Assembly (NCBI GenBank): GCA_030426955.1
Contig: JAUHXS010000001.1
Location: forward strand, 1-64,000
Length of the DNA stretch: 64,000 bases
Direction of reading: 5' to 3'
From: Bacteroidia bacterium
GTDB taxonomy: Bacteria > Bacteroidota > Bacteroidia > Chitinophagales > JAUHXS01
Shown here: positions 1 to 8,653 of the stretch, piece by piece
Position numbering within the stretch: the stretch's first letter is position 1
Layout: each line of letters begins with the position of its first letter
Made by a program: the position numbers and the translations under genes
Notes under the pieces: generated by a model
Database searches by the model: none
What the model was told of the DNA's origin: nothing
The model's input: the letters and a program-made list of their open reading frames with translations, nothing else

Positions 1-209
1 GATATCAAGAAATTGTTCCCTAGAACTATTCATGCTGTAACATTGAATGGATTCATTATAAAACTAATTCTGTTCATATTTGCTGTCCAAATTTCTAAAA
101 CCATTAACTAGCAACTTGAATTAAATACTCCAAATATATTATAGCCAGGCTATTATTGGACGCCTAATGGATGCTTTTTCTTGATCATTCTATTGTGTAT
201 ATTTACACA

Positions 210-1214
210 ATGTCAACTATTCTGCTAGCTATAGAATCTTCTTGTGACGATACTTCTGTAGCTGTATTGAGAAATGGGCAAATACTTTCAAATGTAGTTG
301 CCAATCAAAAAATCCACGAAAGCTATGGGGGAGTGGTTCCTGAATTAGCCTCAAGGGCACATATGGAAAATATCGTGCCTGTGGTAGATCAGGCGTTAAA
401 GGTAGCAAAAATTGAGAAGAATGAATTGTCTGCTATAGCTTTTACCAGAGGGCCAGGTTTATTGGGATCCCTATTTGTAGGTGTAAGCTTTGCTAAAGCT
501 TTTGCATTGGGCTTAAATATTCCAATGATTGAGGTTAACCATATGCAAGCGCATGTGCTAGCACATTTTATTGATGATCCAAAGCCTGAATTTCCATTCC
601 TGTGCCTAACTGTCTCAGGAGGGCATACACAAATTGTTAAGGTTTTGAGCTATTTTGAGATGGAGGTGATTGGTGAAACATTAGATGATGCAGCTGGGGA
701 AGCTTTTGATAAGGCTGCAAAGATCATGGGGCTACCATATCCAGGAGGACCTTTGATAGACAAATATGCAACAGACGGAAAATCCGAAGCATTTACATTT
801 TCAAAACCTGATATTGCAAATCTAGACTTTAGCTTTAGTGGTATTAAAACATCCTTTTTATATTTTTTGAGAGATGAAGCGAAAAAAAATACAAACTTTG
901 TAGAGGAGAATAAAGCTGATATTTGTGCTTCTATTCAGAAAACAATTATAGATGTGCTTATGGATAAGCTGGTATTAGCCGCTAAGCAGACAGGTATCTG
1001 TCATGTTGGTATTGCTGGAGGCGTATCTGCAAACAGTTTGCTTAGAAAGGAAGTAGAACGAGTTGGAAAGGAGCTAAATTGGAAGGTATTTATCCCTAAA
1101 TTTGAATATTGTACCGACAATGCAGCTATGATTGCAATGGCAGGATATTACAAATTTAAAAACAAGAAATTTGCTAATCAGGACATTACGCCTATGGCAA
1201 GGTATAAAATGTAG
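210..1214 (+). CDS. tsaD: TsaD, tRNA threonylcarbamoyladenosine transferase
   Basis: TsaD, with TsaB and TsaE, transfers the threonylcarbamoyl group from TC-AMP to A37 of ANN-decoding tRNAs in the cytoplasm. The N-terminal AIESSCDDTS motif, the metal-binding HxxxH (His111 and His115, same numbering as E. coli), SGGHTQIV and the C-terminal CTDNAAM segment are all present. The 334-residue length fits the family. An upstream in-frame ATG at 171 would add 13 residues before the conserved start MSTILLAIESS, so the ATG at 210 is preferred. A possible -7 element (TATATTTA, 198-205) lies right before the start. The next gene begins 6 nt downstream, suggesting cotranscription. Tsa partner genes are not in the window. 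Confidence 0.97.
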   Translation: MSTILLAIESSCDDTSVAVLRNGQILSNVVANQKIHESYGGVVPELASRAHMENIVPVVDQALKVAKIEKNELSAIAFTRGPGLLGSLFVGVSFAKAFALGLNIPMIEVNHMQAHVLAHFIDDPKPEFPFLCLTVSGGHTQIVKVLSYFEMEVIGETLDDAAGEAFDKAAKIMGLPYPGGPLIDKYATDGKSEAFTFSKPDIANLDFSFSGIKTSFLYFLRDEAKKNTNFVEENKADICASIQKTIIDVLMDKLVLAAKQTGICHVGIAGGVSANSLLRKEVERVGKELNWKVFIPKFEYCTDNAAMIAMAGYYKFKNKKFANQDITPMARYKM

Positions 1215-1220
1215 TATAGT

Positions 1221-1646
1221 ATGGCTAGAATAAAGTTGAATATGCCTGACAAAATTGCGTTCAGTACTCAACTGGATATACGCATTGATGATGTAAACTA
1301 TGGTGGACATCTAAGTAATGATAGAGTGTTGTCAATGGTACATGAAGTTCGCTTAAGGTTCTTTCAATCTATGGGATATTCTGAGTTAGATTTAGCAGGA
1401 GTGAGTACTATTATGGCAGATACTGCTATTGTCTATCAATCTGAGGGCTTTCAGGGAGATGAGATAAATGTTGATGTAGCTATTACAGATTTTACTAGAG
1501 TGGGCTTTGATTTGTTCTACCAATTAAATAACCTGACCACAGGCAAAGCATTGGCAATTGTTAAAACAGGCATAATTTGTTTTGACTATGAAACACGTAA
1601 GGTTTGTGAAGTGCCTGATGCCCTTAAAATTAAAATTGATGCATAA
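1221..1646 (+). CDS. Hotdog-fold acyl-CoA thioesterase (4HBT superfamily)
   Basis: A 141-residue protein with the single hotdog-domain architecture of the 4-hydroxybenzoyl-CoA thioesterase superfamily. The segment YGGHLSND (residues 27-34) followed by Glu42 resembles the D-x-x-GH-x-N active-site helix region, in variant form. The family hydrolyses acyl-CoA thioesters in the cytoplasm; the substrate cannot be told from sequence. It starts 6 nt after tsaD, and its last codons overlap the start of the next gene (ATG at 1639), so the three are probably cotranscribed. Functional linkage to tsaD is not implied. Confidence 0.8.
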   Translation: MARIKLNMPDKIAFSTQLDIRIDDVNYGGHLSNDRVLSMVHEVRLRFFQSMGYSELDLAGVSTIMADTAIVYQSEGFQGDEINVDVAITDFTRVGFDLFYQLNNLTTGKALAIVKTGIICFDYETRKVCEVPDALKIKIDA

Positions 1647-4278
1647 ACAAGTTTTCAACCTTGCTTTACTGAGCTTATTGCTTACAGTATTTGGATGTCA
1701 ACAACCTGCTGATACTGCAAATGAGAAGTCTAAGCAGTCAAATCCACACTTTTCTTCCGACTTAATCAAGCAGGAATTCTTGAAACTTAGAGATCCCAAA
1801 TTGAATGAAATACCCCTAGGCAGAACTTGGGATGCACTAAAGCAACTAAATATCAATGCCTATTTAGGAGATTCTTATATGTCACATAAAACATTAAATG
1901 GAACTTATCCATATGGTTGGAGTCCTGTTGATGATTTTTTTGCAACATTATCTGTGACTAAACTGGTGCATGACCCTAATAATATATCAGACTATTATTT
2001 CTGTACTGGGGAAGGTTGGTTTGGTGTTGGCATGGTTCAGGGAGCGGGCGTTTGGAAGTCTTCTAATGCAGGAGAAACATGGACAAACTTGTCCGTAACT
2101 GATAATGATACATTTATTTACTGTCAAGATATGATAGTACATCCTGATAATAGTTATATATATGTTGCAACAAGAATGGGTGGTATTCAGCGATCGAAAG
2201 ATGGGGGAGCTTCATGGCAGACCGTATTGTCACAAGGCAACGGAGCTAGCTCTAATGAAGCAGCTGATATAGAAATCACAAAGAGTGGGGGGCTTTTCGC
2301 TAGTATGGGATATGCAACAGGAGATGGAATATACTATTCTGAAACGGGTGATAGCGGTGATTGGAATAAGCTCGTAGCTGTTGGATTGCCTACTAGTGGA
2401 TATTCTAGAATAGAAATGGCTACAGCACCATCTAATGATAGTGTTATTTATGCTGTTATGGGAACTGCAACTAGGGACTCAATATTTGGCACTTTCCGTT
2501 CATTAGATAAAGGGGCTATATGGGAGGAGATTCCTACTCCAGGATCAAAAGGAGAGTTTGCAAACGTACAAAGTTGGTATAACTTAATATTAAAAGTAGA
2601 CCCTAATAATGATCAAGTAGTCGCTGCAGGGGGATTCAACCTTTACAGATCACAAAATGGTGGTTTAGATTGGCAAAGAATAACGCGTAACAAACCAGAG
2701 GATAGCGTCGATATTCAGTATGTACATGTTGATCAGCATGAGATTGTTTTTCAAAGTTCCGATACAGTTTATTTCTGCAATGATGGTGGAATTTATCGTT
2801 GTGATAATTTTACAGATTCTGTTCCATTTTTTTATACAAGAAATCAAAACTATAATGCTACTCAATTTTATGCCTTAGCATTCTCGCAAGATGCTAAAAG
2901 TGATTTGTTAATTGGTGGCACGCAAGATAACTTTAGTATAGGAACAAAAGATGCCAATGTAGCTCCCTTTCAGGAATTACAATTTGGAGACGGTGGCTAT
3001 TGTGCTATCAATTATAATAATAATGATATCATGTATACTACAAAAGAGCGTGGAGGTACTAGAAGATTCGTGAAAGGATTTGATCTTTCAGGAAGAGAGA
3101 ATATAACGAATCGTAAGCTATCAGAAAGCAACGTTTTGTTTATTAACCCAATAGAAATGGATCCCAATGACCCTGAAATCTTATATATGACAAGTAATCA
3201 AGGATTATGGCGGTTGAGTGATGCTTCGACAGTTGACTCTCCGACAACTGCCTGGGAGAAAGCAACAAGAACTCTAGGGCAGTTCTCTGCAATCGGTATA
3301 TCAAAAAGTCACCCTAATGTTGTTTTCATTGGAACAACAACTGGGGTTATCTTTAGAGCAGAAGATGCGCATCAAACAGATGAGGACTACTTTCCTGAAA
3401 GCTTATTTGATAATAATGTACTGCCATCAGGAGCATATTTGAATTCAATATTTGTTAATCCTGATGATGCAAATCATGTCATCATTGCATATTCTAACTA
3501 TGGGGTGGAGAGTGTTTTTGAGACAAAGGATGCGTTATCTGATGACCCAGAGTGGACTTCGCATGAAGGGAACCTTCCTGATATACCTGTCTATTGGGCT
3601 TTGATTCATCCAGAAAAAAATGAGGTGTGTTATGTTGCGACAGAGATAGGCGTTTTTTATACAGATAAACTCGATGCAAGTAATACCAATTGGGTCTTGA
3701 TGAACGAGGGGATGGCTAATGTAAAATCAACTATGATAAAATATAGAAAATCAGATAGTACTGTTTTTTTAGCAACCTATGGTAGAGGAATTTTTCAAGG
3801 AAAGTTGAATGTAGATGGAAGTAATGATTTTATATGGCAAGAGAGAGGACCTAACAATGTTGGTGGTAGGACAAGAACCTTGATGATAGACCCTAATGAC
3901 CCCACTAAAAAGAAAGTATGGACGGGTAATGTATCAGGAGGGTTATGGAAAACGGAAAATATTGATTCTGTAGATTACTTTATTCCGGAACCGATGGCCT
4001 CCTTACCTAGCAAGCTATTGGTATATCCAAATCCTATTTATCATGCCAATGCTTCATTACAAATTCAGTATCAGGTATTAGCAGAGGCAGAGCAAATTGA
4101 GTTGAAAGTATTTAGCCTACAAGGTAAGCTTATAAGTACTCTTGTAAACGAAAAAGTATCAAAAGGTATTTATAATGCAGAGTGGACAACTGGGAAAGGG
4201 GTTCAAAGTGGCTATTACATCATCGAATTAATCTCTGGTGACGCAAAATATACAACAAAAGTAGTTGTGCTAAATTAA
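1639..4278 (+). CDS. BNR/sortilin-like repeat protein with lipobox and T9SS type A tail
   Basis: An 879-residue exported protein. The chosen start (ATG 1639, overlapping the thioesterase end by 8 nt) gives a short hydrophobic signal ending in LTVFGC with Cys20, a plausible lipobox. Several Asp-box-like motifs follow (SSNAGETW, SKDGGASW, SQNGGLDW), the pattern of BNR/VPS10-sortilin beta-propellers. Near the C-terminus is a GPNNVGGRTR...GNVSGGLW module, then a type A sorting domain beginning at VYPNP and ending in KVVVLN. It probably sits at or beyond the outer surface; the ligand or substrate is unknown. The combination of lipobox and T9SS tail is odd. A longer start at 1582 would lie inside the thioesterase gene and lacks a signal peptide. 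Confidence 0.8.
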   Translation: MHKQVFNLALLSLLLTVFGCQQPADTANEKSKQSNPHFSSDLIKQEFLKLRDPKLNEIPLGRTWDALKQLNINAYLGDSYMSHKTLNGTYPYGWSPVDDFFATLSVTKLVHDPNNISDYYFCTGEGWFGVGMVQGAGVWKSSNAGETWTNLSVTDNDTFIYCQDMIVHPDNSYIYVATRMGGIQRSKDGGASWQTVLSQGNGASSNEAADIEITKSGGLFASMGYATGDGIYYSETGDSGDWNKLVAVGLPTSGYSRIEMATAPSNDSVIYAVMGTATRDSIFGTFRSLDKGAIWEEIPTPGSKGEFANVQSWYNLILKVDPNNDQVVAAGGFNLYRSQNGGLDWQRITRNKPEDSVDIQYVHVDQHEIVFQSSDTVYFCNDGGIYRCDNFTDSVPFFYTRNQNYNATQFYALAFSQDAKSDLLIGGTQDNFSIGTKDANVAPFQELQFGDGGYCAINYNNNDIMYTTKERGGTRRFVKGFDLSGRENITNRKLSESNVLFINPIEMDPNDPEILYMTSNQGLWRLSDASTVDSPTTAWEKATRTLGQFSAIGISKSHPNVVFIGTTTGVIFRAEDAHQTDEDYFPESLFDNNVLPSGAYLNSIFVNPDDANHVIIAYSNYGVESVFETKDALSDDPEWTSHEGNLPDIPVYWALIHPEKNEVCYVATEIGVFYTDKLDASNTNWVLMNEGMANVKSTMIKYRKSDSTVFLATYGRGIFQGKLNVDGSNDFIWQERGPNNVGGRTRTLMIDPNDPTKKKVWTGNVSGGLWKTENIDSVDYFIPEPMASLPSKLLVYPNPIYHANASLQIQYQVLAEAEQIELKVFSLQGKLISTLVNEKVSKGIYNAEWTTGKGVQSGYYIIELISGDAKYTTKVVVLN

Positions 4279-4285
4279 TTGTATA

Positions 4286-4990
4286 ATGGATTTAAAGGAG
4301 AAGAAAATAATTATAACTGGAGTTAGTAGTGGAATTGGGTTAGCGACAACAAATGCTTTAATAGAGAAAGGAGCTATTATAATTGGGTGGGGAAGGAATA
4401 AGCCTGATTACAATCATGATAGTTTTCATTTTATCCAAGTCGATATTAAAAACTTTGATGAAATAAAAAATGCCTATAACAAGACAATAGGTGCAGTTGG
4501 CGATGATATTGCTATTTTAATCAATAATGCGGGGCTTGGTTATTTCAAGTTTTTAGAAAAGCTCTCTGAAAGTGAGATTCAGGAGATGTTTGACGTAAAT
4601 GTGATTGGATTATTAAATACTTGTAAAGCTGTATTGCCCAACATGAGAAAACAAAAACATGGACATATTATAAATATTTCGTCAATTGCTGGATTGACTG
4701 GGATTCCCGAAGCTACAGCCTATTGCGGTACAAAGTTTGCTGTTAGAGGAATATCAGAGGCGTTATTTGCTGAAGTGAGAAAATATAATATTAAGGTGAG
4801 TTGTATTTATCCTGGATCGGTAAATACGAACTTCTTTAAAAATTATGAAGGTATTGAAGCTAATGATACCATGCTTAATCCGCTCGATGTTGCCCATCAT
4901 ATTACACATATTTTAGAACTGCCTGATAACTTTATTACTATGAATTCTGAGATTCGTCCAATGAATCCAGATTATAAAGGCATAAAGTAA
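4286..4990 (+). CDS. Short-chain dehydrogenase/reductase (SDR)
   Basis: A 234-residue classical SDR. The Rossmann nucleotide-binding motif TGVSSGIG is at residues 11-18, NNAG at 80-83, and the catalytic Ser133, Tyr146 and Lys150 are intact (YCGTK). Classical SDRs carry out NAD(P)H-dependent oxidoreduction of carbonyl or hydroxyl groups in the cytoplasm; the substrate is not evident. The gene starts 7 nt after the BNR protein, so it is likely the last gene of the tsaD run. The length is near the short end of the family (about 250). Confidence 0.9.
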   Translation: MDLKEKKIIITGVSSGIGLATTNALIEKGAIIIGWGRNKPDYNHDSFHFIQVDIKNFDEIKNAYNKTIGAVGDDIAILINNAGLGYFKFLEKLSESEIQEMFDVNVIGLLNTCKAVLPNMRKQKHGHIINISSIAGLTGIPEATAYCGTKFAVRGISEALFAEVRKYNIKVSCIYPGSVNTNFFKNYEGIEANDTMLNPLDVAHHITHILELPDNFITMNSEIRPMNPDYKGIK

Positions 4991-5070
4991 TATTCACTTT
5001 TGTAATAAAAATATAACTTCTTTCAATATAGTTGTTAAATTCACGTTATAGGTTAAATTAGAGAAAGGTT

Positions 5071-6186
5071 ATGTCGCGTTTGAAAGTTCCAATTTCGCTA
5101 AGAGTTACCTCCATACTGCTTTTTTTAGTATTAGCAGGGCATGTGTTAATTGAGGCCAAGCAGTTTTTTCTTCCCATTTGTATGGCTATATTAATAGCCT
5201 ATCTTATATTTCCTATTACAAGTTTTTTTGAGCGATTTATACCGAGGATATTTGCTAATCTATTGGGAATATTTTTATCAATAGGTATCTTATGGGCTAT
5301 ATTTTACCTTATTTTTTTGCAAATGAAAATTTTTGTTGATGACTTTCCGCAAATGATGAGGCAAGCACTTTCTAATGTTACAAATCTTGAGTTATATGTT
5401 GAGGAACTGACAGGGATACAAGCCAATCAACAAGAGTCTTGGATGAGAGATAGGGTAAAAGATTTGTTTTCTAGTGGCTCTTCGTTTTTTAAAAATACAT
5501 TTAGAGCAACTATTGGAACAGTTGCTAATATTGGATTAATGCCTGTTTTTGTGTTTTTCGTTTTGTATTATAGGAATAAGTTTAAAGAATTTATTCTGCG
5601 AATAGTTCCTCAACACGCTCATGATAAAGCAGAGTTTATATTAGATGATATTTCTTTGGTTACCAAAAAATATATGGGAGGTCTTTTTATAGTTGTTTCA
5701 ATACTCTGTGTGACTAATTCATTAGGACTTTATATGATCGGGTTGGATCATGCTATTTTGTTAGGAGTGCTTTCAGCCCTCTGTAATATTTTACCTTATT
5801 TTGGCACATTGATTGGTGGTGCAATTCCATTACTGTATGCCATTTTAACTAAAGACTCACTATCCCCTGCAGCAGGCGTTATTATACTATTTATATTTAT
5901 ACAGTTTTTGGAAAACAATATCCTCACGCCTAATATTACTGGGGGTAATGTTAGGCTGAACCCTTTCTTAACTATCCTTGTAATTATTGTGGGTGGTCTA
6001 GTTTGGGGAGTTGGAGGTATGTTTCTATCGGTTCCGGTAGTTGCTATAATTAAGATTATTTGTGACCATATTGACTCTCTTAGACCTTATGGTTATCTTC
6101 TAGGAGCAGAAGGAACAGAGGAGCATGCTATTACGTGGAATAAAATAGTTAATGCTTTTAAAAAGTTTAAAGCTCAGAAAGATTGA
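5071..6186 (+). CDS. AI-2E family transporter (PerM/TqsA-like membrane protein)
   Basis: A 371-residue polytopic inner-membrane protein of the AI-2E transporter family (PF01594). Two N-terminal hydrophobic segments (about residues 12-75) are followed by a soluble stretch and then five or six membrane segments. The conserved ILPYFGTLIGGAIP and the C-terminal NPFLTILVIIVGG...VGGMFLSVP segments are typical. Members include autoinducer exporters and Na+/H+ antiporters, so the substrate should not be inferred. It lies 80 nt after the SDR gene and may have its own promoter. The C-terminal tail is short and basic. Confidence 0.9.
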   Translation: MSRLKVPISLRVTSILLFLVLAGHVLIEAKQFFLPICMAILIAYLIFPITSFFERFIPRIFANLLGIFLSIGILWAIFYLIFLQMKIFVDDFPQMMRQALSNVTNLELYVEELTGIQANQQESWMRDRVKDLFSSGSSFFKNTFRATIGTVANIGLMPVFVFFVLYYRNKFKEFILRIVPQHAHDKAEFILDDISLVTKKYMGGLFIVVSILCVTNSLGLYMIGLDHAILLGVLSALCNILPYFGTLIGGAIPLLYAILTKDSLSPAAGVIILFIFIQFLENNILTPNITGGNVRLNPFLTILVIIVGGLVWGVGGMFLSVPVVAIIKIICDHIDSLRPYGYLLGAEGTEEHAITWNKIVNAFKKFKAQKD

Positions 6187-6241
6187 AGTGAAACTATATA
6201 CACTCTAATCTTTATTATGGTTTTGTTTTAGGTAGAAATTA

Positions 6242-6592
6242 TTAATAACACTTAGTTAAGTATTCATTTAGGGCTATTGCTTGATTATATGTTTGGTCTT
6301 TGGAACTGTAAAGAAGAGTAATCATTTCATACTCCGAAATAACTTTCTCAAGTTGCTTGAGAACCGTTAAATTAGAATTTAATTCTCCGAAATATCGTTC
6401 CTTGAAAGCTTGCCACTTTTCTGGATCATGATCAAACCACTTTCTTAATTCATGACTAGGAGCTATTTCTTTTAGCCAAAGATCAATATAGGCTTTTTCT
6501 TTAGACATACCTCTAGGCCATATCCGATCAACTAAAATTCGATAGCCATCATCTACTGATACCGACTCATATATCCGCTTTATTTTAATCAT
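6242..6592 (-). CDS. DUF488 family protein, YeaO-like
   Basis: A 116-residue soluble protein resembling the YeaO branch of DUF488: N-terminal IKRIYE, the hallmark [11 protein letters not shown] (about residues 18-28), LWLKEIAPS, and a C-terminal [14 protein letters not shown] segment. No biochemical function is established. It is on the minus strand, just downstream of an acetyltransferase gene transcribed the same way, with a heptamer-phased spacer between them. It converges with the permease gene. Confidence 0.88.
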   Translation of the reverse strand: MIKIKRIYESVSVDDGYRILVDRIWPRGMSKEKAYIDLWLKEIAPSHELRKWFDHDPEKWQAFKERYFGELNSNLTVLKQLEKVISEYEMITLLYSSKDQTYNQAIALNEYLTKCY

Positions 6593-6600
6593 AAACTCAT

Positions 6601-6649
6601 TTGCTGGTTCTTAATGTCTTGTTCCTAGTGCCTATACATCTATATCCTT
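6601..6649. repeat. Degenerate heptamer array downstream of the AAC(6')-like gene
   Basis: The spacer between the DUF488 gene and the acetyltransferase stop, running into that gene's last codons, can be read as successive degenerate 7-nt units (ttcttaa, tgtcttg, ttcctag, tgcctat). The unit resembles that of the array at 7083-7117 on the other side of the acetyltransferase gene, in the same orientation. Confidence 0.5.
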
Positions 6650-7075
6650 AAGAAAATGAACCAACACGTCTTCTTCATTAAATCCAAGCTTTTTGTGAAA
6701 ATTGATAGAGTCTTTATTCCATTCCCAGGTATCAGATCCCATTTGCGTACATCCATGATGACTACACCATTTTTCTCCTTTGTTATAAAGAGCTTTTGCG
6801 ATTCCATTTTTTCTGTACGATGCTCTTACATAAATTCCTTCAAGATATCCCACGGGAGAAGTTGTCGCTCCCTCAACATATTCTAGTTTTAATGAAACTA
6901 TCGCAAAACCCACGTAGGTATCATCCTCTTTAGCTATAAACGTTTGGTGTCTATTAGAGGCTAGGCTCTTTTGTAATTCATTCTGTAGATCATATGGCTC
7001 ATAGTCTGTCCATAGTTCTAGAGACATCTGAAATAATTGCCCCCAGTCATTTTTATTATAAACTTCGATATTCAT
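6632..7075 (-). CDS. GNAT N-acetyltransferase resembling aminoglycoside AAC(6')
   Basis: A 147-residue GNAT acetyltransferase. The layout matches the AAC(6')-I group: an N-terminal W-x-x-L...LW segment, EYVEG..TSPVGYLEGIYV (about residues 66-84), the acetyl-CoA-binding YRKNGIAKAL, then GCTQMGSDT and HKKLGFNEE. AAC(6') enzymes acetylate the 6'-amino group of aminoglycosides; a chromosomal relative may act on another amine. The ATG at 7075 is preferred over a TTG at 7081. The gene is flanked on both sides by degenerate heptamer arrays and lies upstream of the DUF488 gene. Confidence 0.82.
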   Translation of the reverse strand: MNIEVYNKNDWGQLFQMSLELWTDYEPYDLQNELQKSLASNRHQTFIAKEDDTYVGFAIVSLKLEYVEGATTSPVGYLEGIYVRASYRKNGIAKALYNKGEKWCSHHGCTQMGSDTWEWNKDSINFHKKLGFNEEDVLVHFLKDIDV

Positions 7076-7082
7076 ACTCAAA

Positions 7083-7117
7083 TCCTAACCTCTAATTTCT
7101 TATTCCTAATCACTAAA
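7083..7117. repeat. Degenerate heptamer array upstream of the AAC(6')-like gene
   Basis: Five successive 7-nt units (tcctaac, ctctaat, ttcttat, tcctaat, cactaaa) fill the spacer between the acetyltransferase start and the miaB promoter region. The phasing is exact although the units differ. Confidence 0.65.
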
Positions 7118-7129
7118 CAATCTGCCAAA

Positions 7130-7160
7130 TTGTCATTAAGAATAAAAAAACGTAATTTTG
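7130..7160 (+). promoter_or_regulatory. Candidate Bacteroidota promoter for miaB
   Basis: TAATTTTG at 7153-7160 matches the Bacteroidota -7 element TAnnTTTG, and TTG at 7130-7132 lies 23 nt upstream, close to the usual -33 spacing. Transcription would start near 7165, giving a leader of about 65 nt that contains the hairpin repeat at 7184-7217. Confidence 0.6.
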
Positions 7161-7183
7161 CGTTGTAAAATAAAGATAACAAT

Positions 7184-7217
7184 AATTCCCCTCCTTGCAG
7201 GAGGGGTAAAGGGTGGT
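7184..7217. repeat. REP-like palindromic repeat in the miaB leader
   Basis: A short palindrome (cccctcc-ttgca-ggagggg) followed by aaagggtggt. A diverged copy with the same layout occurs at 54095-54128 (about two thirds of positions identical by eye). It would fold into a GC-rich hairpin in the miaB mRNA leader, ending 13 nt before the start codon. Confidence 0.65.
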
Positions 7218-7230
7218 AAAAACATAATTC

Positions 7231-8652
7231 ATGTCAGGACAATTTTCAGGAGTAATTGATTTAAAAAAGATGGACGAATCGCGTCAAGGAGAGGCGTTGG
7301 TAAAAGATGCACCTGATAAGGCAAATGGCAAGAAGTTTTATATGGAAAGCTATGGTTGTGCGATGAATTTTAGTGATAGCGAGATTGTAGCATCTGTTTT
7401 GCTAGACAATGGCTTTAGCACGACAAATGAGTTTATAAACGCAGATTTGATACTTATTAATACTTGTTCCATTAGAGAGAATGCAGAACAACGAGTAAGA
7501 GCAAGGTTGCAGCAGTTTAGCGCAACAAAAAAACAAAGACCAGGAACCATTATCGGGGTGTTAGGCTGTATGGCAGAGCGATTAAAAAAGAAACTGCTAG
7601 ATGAGGAGAAGTTGGTAGATATTGTTGTTGGGCCAGATGCATATAGAACCTTGCCAGACTTGATTCAAGAGGCGCAAGGAGGACAAAAGGCGGTAAACGT
7701 ACTCTTGTCAAGAGAAGAAACGTATGCAGATATCAACCCTGTCAGGCTTGGTGGTAATGGCATTACCGCATTTATCTCTATCATGCGTGGATGTGACAAT
7801 ATGTGTACCTTTTGCGTAGTTCCTTTTACAAGAGGAAGGGAGCGTAGTAGAGATGCAAGGTCTATTGTGGAAGAAGCTAGAATGCTTTTTGAGCAAGGGT
7901 ACAGGGAAGTTACTTTGTTAGGTCAAAATGTAGATTCCTATAAGTGGGTTCATGAAGGTACAGAGGAGACCGTTACTTTTGCAAAATTAATGGAAATGGT
8001 TGCACAGGTAAATACTGATTTGCGTATCCGTTTTTCTACTTCACATCCCAAAGACATGACAGACGAGGTGTTGCATACCATGGCTAAATATGAAAATATC
8101 TGTAACTATATTCATTTGCCTGTTCAGTCCGGAAATTCAAGAATCTTAGAGATGATGAATAGAGGATATACTAGAGAGTGGTATATGAAAAGAATAGATA
8201 GAATTAGAGAAATCATACCAGACTGTGGTATTTCTACTGATATTATCACAGGCTTTTGCTCAGAGGCGGAGGAAGAGCATCAAGAGACTGTTGATATGAT
8301 GAAATATGTGCAATACGATTTCGCTTACATGTTTAAATATTCAGAAAGACCTAATACAGCAGCTGAGAGAAAATATGAGGATGATATTCCAGAAGAGGTA
8401 AAATCAAGGAGGTTGCAGGAAATTGTTGACTTGCAACGTGAGCACGGAGCGTTGCAAAATCAAAAAGATGTAGGCAAAACTTTTAAGGTACTGATAGAAG
8501 GCGTTTCAAAAAAATCGGAAGATCAATTGTACGGAAGAAATGACCAAAACAAAGTGATCGTTTTCCCAAAAGAAAAGTATAATAAAGGAGATTATGTACA
8601 AGTAAAGGTAGAAAGTTGTACTTCAGGAACATTGATAGGAAAAGCGATATAA
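7231..8652 (+). CDS. miaB: MiaB, tRNA-2-methylthio-N6-dimethylallyladenosine synthase
   Basis: A radical-SAM methylthiotransferase that adds the 2-methylthio group to i6A37 of tRNAs reading UNN codons. Auxiliary cluster cysteines Cys43 (YGCAMN), Cys79 (NTCSIRENA, the MiaB-type signature) and Cys113 are present, and the radical-SAM cluster is Cys188-x3-Cys192-x2-Cys195 in [21 protein letters not shown] domain ends the 473-residue protein. The N-terminal extension of about 35 residues is common in this phylum. The sigma-54 activator starts one base after the stop, so the genes are cotranscribed. The paralogue RimO is at 32435. Confidence 0.97.
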   Translation: MSGQFSGVIDLKKMDESRQGEALVKDAPDKANGKKFYMESYGCAMNFSDSEIVASVLLDNGFSTTNEFINADLILINTCSIRENAEQRVRARLQQFSATKKQRPGTIIGVLGCMAERLKKKLLDEEKLVDIVVGPDAYRTLPDLIQEAQGGQKAVNVLLSREETYADINPVRLGGNGITAFISIMRGCDNMCTFCVVPFTRGRERSRDARSIVEEARMLFEQGYREVTLLGQNVDSYKWVHEGTEETVTFAKLMEMVAQVNTDLRIRFSTSHPKDMTDEVLHTMAKYENICNYIHLPVQSGNSRILEMMNRGYTREWYMKRIDRIREIIPDCGISTDIITGFCSEAEEEHQETVDMMKYVQYDFAYMFKYSERPNTAAERKYEDDIPEEVKSRRLQEIVDLQREHGALQNQKDVGKTFKVLIEGVSKKSEDQLYGRNDQNKVIVFPKEKYNKGDYVQVKVESCTSGTLIGKAI

Positions 8653-8653
8653 A

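Noticed and set aside
1-33. A minus-strand open frame beginning with ATG at 31-33 (MNSSREQFLDI) running off the window start
   Set aside because: Only eleven codons are visible; it could be the start of a divergent gene, but nothing supports it beyond the open frame.
882-889. A8 run in tsaD as a phase-variation tract
   Set aside because: The gene is intact and in frame and encodes a core tRNA-modification enzyme; it shows that A8 runs are not special by themselves in this AT-rich genome.
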